Source of the DNA: an uncultured Victivallales bacterium
Lineage (GTDB): Bacteria > Verrucomicrobiota > Lentisphaeria > Victivallales > UBA1829
Length of the DNA: 64,000 nucleotides
Assembly (NCBI GenBank): GCA_944390735.1
Contig: CALXRL010000009.1
Coordinates: 23,529 to 87,528 of the forward strand
Direction of reading: 5' to 3'
Of the stretch, positions 61,253 to 64,000 are shown piece by piece. Position numbers and translations under genes: made by a program. The notes beneath the pieces were generated by a model, which saw nothing but the letters and a program-made list of their open reading frames with translations, was not told the DNA's origin and searched no databases. Position 1 is the first letter of the stretch, and each line of letters begins with the position of its first letter.

Positions 61253-61744
61253 TCATTGATCCGGAGAGATTTTCCATGAGGAAAAGGGGTGTTCCGCGAG
61301 CCTGGAATTGAAGTAGCGCGGATCGCCCGTGACCTCGACACCGATCCAGGGAGGCAGGGGGAACGTGGTCTGTTCCGATTCCAGTTCGATCTCTGCAACA
61401 ACGAGTCCGGCATTGTCGCCCTGAAATTCATCGACCTCCCAGAGGAATCCGCGGAAGGGAACCAGATGGCGGATCTTCTCAATGGCTGCGCCCGAGCAGA
61501 TGGTCCGGAGAATCTCGGAAGCATCGGATACGGGGATTTCGTATTCGAATTCGCTGCGGGAGAACCCTTTCACGGCGCTTTTCAAGGTCAGGAAGGCGCG
61601 GGAACCGGCGATTCGGACGCGGCCCGATGCGGAGGCGTTCTCGCCGAAGGGCAGATAGCGCTGTTTCATCACGATGGATTCGGTCACGAAGTTGCGCCAG
61701 GAGTTGTCGCGCGGCAGGAATTTCCGTTCGATTTCAGTTCCCAT
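61253..61744 (-). CDS. CYTH-domain protein (triphosphatase-like)
   Basis: A 163-residue CYTH (ThTPase/CyaB) domain. The signature EIERKFL opens the protein, with further alternating acidic and basic residues (RVRIAG, FEYEIP, EVDEFQG, VAEIELES) lining the tunnel. Members hydrolyse inorganic or organic triphosphates with Mg2+. It overlaps the Nudix gene by 11 bases, so both are translated together, suggesting linked phosphate or nucleotide housekeeping. Confidence 0.9.
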   Translation of the reverse strand: MGTEIERKFLPRDNSWRNFVTESIVMKQRYLPFGENASASGRVRIAGSRAFLTLKSAVKGFSRSEFEYEIPVSDASEILRTICSGAAIEKIRHLVPFRGFLWEVDEFQGDNAGLVVAEIELESEQTTFPLPPWIGVEVTGDPRYFNSRLAEHPFSSWKISPDQ

Positions 61745-62234
61745 GGGCGCCTCCTTCTGCGCGTTCCTCCAGGAGTTTCCGAAGGGTCCGGAGGACTTCG
61801 CAGGAGCGCTCCCCCCGGATAACGCCGATGGCCTCTTCGATGCGGAAAAGACGACGGCTTCGGACGGCGGACTCCTGCCACTGCGGCAGAATCATGTCGA
61901 TTTTCAGCGGATAAAGTGAGACTTCGGCCAGATTTGAAGGGGATTTTTCGATTTGAATGACTCCGAGGACCCGGTTTTCGCAAACGCCCACGACCCCGGC
62001 CTCTTCATAGACCTCCTTGGCGGCGGACTTCAGAGGATCCATTCCCCGGGCGATGTTGCCTTTCGGAAAGATCCACGCGTCGCCTGCCGTGGACGTGACC
62101 AGCATGACACGGATCTCGCCCTTTTCGACCAGATAGGGCACGGCGCCGGACTGCGTGATGGTATGCGTTTTCTTCGGTGCGGGTCTCTTTTTTTCCTTCT
62201 CCTTCCCGGAAGGCTTGAGCTTGACGGTCTTCAT
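61734..62234 (-). CDS. Nudix hydrolase with variant Nudix box
   Basis: A 166-residue Nudix protein. WIFPKGNIARGMDPLKSAAKEVYEEAGV aligns with the Nudix box Gx5Ex7REUxEExGU, but Met replaces the first Glu and Lys replaces Arg, as in some diphosphoinositol-polyphosphate-type relatives with WxxPKG. The EVYEEAG metal-binding part is intact, so hydrolysis of a nucleoside- or inositol-diphosphate bond is plausible. The basic N-terminal tail (KEKEKKRPAPKK) is unusual. Confidence 0.88.
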   Translation of the reverse strand: MKTVKLKPSGKEKEKKRPAPKKTHTITQSGAVPYLVEKGEIRVMLVTSTAGDAWIFPKGNIARGMDPLKSAAKEVYEEAGVVGVCENRVLGVIQIEKSPSNLAEVSLYPLKIDMILPQWQESAVRSRRLFRIEEAIGVIRGERSCEVLRTLRKLLEERAEGGAHGN

Positions 62235-62250
62235 GCGGAATCCATCACTC

Positions 62251-62613
62251 TCAGGATTGGGAAGGAACCTGCTTTTTCAAGCGGTCATAGAGGGAATAGA
62301 GAGCATCGCGTTCCGCAAAAGAGCCGCAGAGGATCCGTTGGCAGCGTCCGTCGCGGAACTTGACTTTCAGTTCAATATAGCGGGAATACTCGACTTTCAG
62401 CCAGACAAACACGCATCCGGCAACCAGAATAATCAGGGACGGAAGAAAATAAAAACAGGCAAGGCATCCGAGAATAAAAACCAGCAGTGCCGCCGTGCAT
62501 GTAAATGCCCGGTGATCAATGGTAATTTCCTGAATTTCATCCAGAGGAATTCTCTCGTTGCGGAAAACCAGGAAACCGTTTTCCACCGAAACAGAATAGG
62601 AATCCGAATTCAT
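62251..62613 (-). CDS. Small two-helix membrane protein, unknown function
   Basis: A 120-residue protein: soluble start, then two hydrophobic segments (ALLVFILGCLACFYF; LIILVAGCVFVWL) and a charged cytoplasmic tail (IELKVKFRDGRCQRIL). Resembles DUF6232-type small membrane proteins with a PH-like end; not assigned with certainty. Its ATG overlaps the stop of the FAD oxidoreductase gene by 4 bases. Confidence 0.7.
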   Translation of the reverse strand: MNSDSYSVSVENGFLVFRNERIPLDEIQEITIDHRAFTCTAALLVFILGCLACFYFLPSLIILVAGCVFVWLKVEYSRYIELKVKFRDGRCQRILCGSFAERDALYSLYDRLKKQVPSQS

Positions 62614-63602
62614 TTGTTCTGTGCCGCCATCCTGATCTCGTTGAGTTTGATTCCGGGAATTTTCAGCGAAGGCTGATAAACCGGCGATTCGAAGGAACTT
62701 CTGCGGTTCGCCAGAATCTCCGCAAGAGCGATCGCCTGATCTTTTGCCGCGATCCAGAGTCCGTAGGTGACTCCGCCGATCTGCGCGCAGTCGCCGATGG
62801 CGTAGACGTCCTGAAGAGACGTTTCAAACCGGGTGTTGACAAGGATTCCGCGGTCAACTGCTGCACCGGCGTCCTTTGCGAGCTGGGTTACGGGCCGGAT
62901 GCCGGCGGAGATAACCACCAGGTCGCTGCGAAGCACGGTTCCGTCATCCAGCTCCACCGAGGAGACTCCCTGATCCGAATGAATGGCAAGGGTTTTCCGG
63001 CCGAGACAGAGCTGATATCCCGCCTCCAGGAACTTCTCCTGAAGGAGTTCGGATTCCTTTTCGGTCAATTGCTTCGGCAGAAGGCGCGGCATGAATTCTA
63101 CAATGGAGACGCGGATTCCGCGTTCATGCAGGGCATGGGCGTTTTCCAGTCCCAGAAGACCGCCTCCGATCACCGTTGCCGTCTGAGCCGTCCGCACTTC
63201 CGAGAGGAAATGATGAAGATCCCCGAGTGTCCGGAACGTCATGGAAGGTTCAGCCCCTTCGATCTGCGGCAGGGAAGCGTCCGCCCCCAGAGCGAGAATC
63301 AGTTTGTCATAGGCAAGAGAACGACCGTCGGAAAGCTGAAGAGTCCTGGCTCCCGGATCAAAAGAGAGAGCGGTCACGCCGCTTACCAGCTGAATTCCAA
63401 GGGAGGCGGTCGCCTCGGGAGAGGAAAGAATCAGTTTCGTTTCAGGGAGCGTTCCCGCCAGAGATTCCGGAAGGCGCATGCGGGAGTAGAGTCCATACCC
63501 TTCGCGGTCGATCAGCGTAATCTCGGTTTGGGGTTCGAGTTCCTTGAGTTTTTTAGCCGCTGTGAAACCGGCGACTCCACATCCTGCTATCACAATTTTC
63601 AT
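62610..63602 (-). CDS. NAD(P)H/FAD-dependent pyridine nucleotide-disulfide-type oxidoreductase
   Basis: A 330-residue flavoprotein. FAD Rossmann motif GCGVAGFTAAKKL, the second dinucleotide-binding GGGLLGLENAHAL, and the FAD-closing YAIGDCAQ. It resembles the rubredoxin/nitrite reductase electron-transfer family rather than disulfide reductases, since no CxxC redox pair is visible. The ATG at 63602 has CAGGTG upstream; the longer open frame reads through the AT-rich promoter. Electron acceptor unknown. Confidence 0.88.
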   Translation of the reverse strand: MKIVIAGCGVAGFTAAKKLKELEPQTEITLIDREGYGLYSRMRLPESLAGTLPETKLILSSPEATASLGIQLVSGVTALSFDPGARTLQLSDGRSLAYDKLILALGADASLPQIEGAEPSMTFRTLGDLHHFLSEVRTAQTATVIGGGLLGLENAHALHERGIRVSIVEFMPRLLPKQLTEKESELLQEKFLEAGYQLCLGRKTLAIHSDQGVSSVELDDGTVLRSDLVVISAGIRPVTQLAKDAGAAVDRGILVNTRFETSLQDVYAIGDCAQIGGVTYGLWIAAKDQAIALAEILANRRSSFESPVYQPSLKIPGIKLNEIRMAAQNK

Positions 63603-63636
63603 AAGTGCACCTGCTGTTAAAATGCCAATGAAGCGA

Positions 63637-63666
63637 AATATAGGATTCTTTTTCCGAAAAATCCAA
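63637..63666 (-). promoter_or_regulatory. Probable promoter of the oxidoreductase gene
   Basis: Minus strand TTGGAT (63661-63666), 18-base spacer, TATATT (63637-63642), about 35 bases before the ATG at 63602. Confidence 0.35.
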
Positions 63667-63841
63667 TTTTTTTTCAAAATAAAGAGAAAAAAAGTTTTCC
63701 GGAGGAAGGAAGGGAACGGCATCGGTATGCGCCCAGTGAGGGCCATCTGGATTTGAGGCAGACAGCGTGGTATGTTCTTCCACAAACCGGAATAATGGGA
63801 GGACGGCATGGGACGTGAAGGACGAGATTATTGGGAGGAGC

Positions 63842-64000
63842 AATTGTCACAACCCGGCCGAACGGCTCAATCGAGGAATTGCGATCATCCGAAAGAACTG
63901 TCTCTTTGCCGGAAGTGAGGCAGGCGGACAGCGTCTCGCTATCCTGTATTCGTTCGCCGCGATATGCAAAGCGAACGGCATCTGCTTTCGCAAGTGGCTC
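63842..64000 (+). pseudogene. IS66-family transposase C-terminal remnant, running off the right edge
   Basis: A plus-strand frame beginning near 63842 encodes NPAERLNRGIAIIRKN then CLFAGSEAGGQRLAILYS and ICKANGICFRKWL, matching the conserved end of IS66-type transposases (ERxLRPxAIGRKNWLFAGS...GGxxxAxxYS...KxNG). Upstream of it there is no transposase-like sequence in any frame, so the 5' part is missing; the 3' end lies beyond the window. Confidence 0.8.

Overview
This is a 64 kb window of GC-rich bacterial chromosome, most likely from a Lentisphaerota (Victivallales-like) organism. The support is indirect: three prepilin-like proteins with an FTL(I/L)ELL helix and an H-X9-DG C-terminus, each paired with a large secreted glycosidase; many regulators of the AraC and IclR types; and PVC-style housekeeping genes. 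No rRNA or other species-level marker is present, so the placement is an inference.

Region 1 (1-12,900) is a carbohydrate locus, nearly all on the minus strand: a lactonase cut by the left edge, two prepilin + secreted clan GH-A glycosidase pairs, a GH78-type rhamnosidase, a small secreted protein and two AraC regulators. Region 2 (13,000-18,500) holds a LOG-family nucleosidase and a probably intracellular sugar cluster: IclR regulator, GH113-like enzyme and mannonate dehydratase homologue, divergent from a GH36 alpha-galactosidase. A 21-bp-spaced direct repeat beside the IclR gene looks like its operator. Region 3 (18,500-23,600) is plus-strand housekeeping: MEMO-AMMECR1 fusion, DNA polymerase IV, FabB-like synthase and tRNA-dihydrouridine synthase. 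Region 4 (23,600-28,600) is a third prepilin + glycosidase pair with a divergent AraC gene that carries a frameshift.

Region 5 (28,600-33,400) has a frameshifted orphan peptide-type ABC ATPase, an HD protein, RNase Y, 5-formyl-THF cyclo-ligase, about 780 bp without a convincing gene but with two terminator-like hairpins, and tRNA-Thr(TGT). Region 6 (33,400-43,500) has a GH20-like hexosaminidase, an NtrB/NtrC-like pair, a TadE-like protein, an RfaE2-like nucleotidyltransferase, an Mrp/NBP35 ATPase and a ribose-type ABC importer. Region 7 (43,500-53,300) has a serine hydrolase, a ladder of hairpins with four 45-bp repeats, and a tightly packed operon rimO-pgsA-hflX-giant coiled-coil protein-ybaB-recR. 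Region 8 (53,300-64,000) has two fused Bat-type genes (BatD-BatE and BatB-BatC), an Upf1-like helicase, CYTH and Nudix proteins, a small membrane protein, an FAD oxidoreductase and the C-terminal remnant of an IS66 transposase.

The most striking pattern is the threefold cassette: AraC regulator, prepilin-like H-X9-DG protein, large secreted glycosidase. The prepilin and the glycosidase are always separated by only 4-24 bp. This suggests that a surface pilin or pseudopilin is co-produced with each extracellular enzyme, perhaps for substrate capture, anchoring or export.
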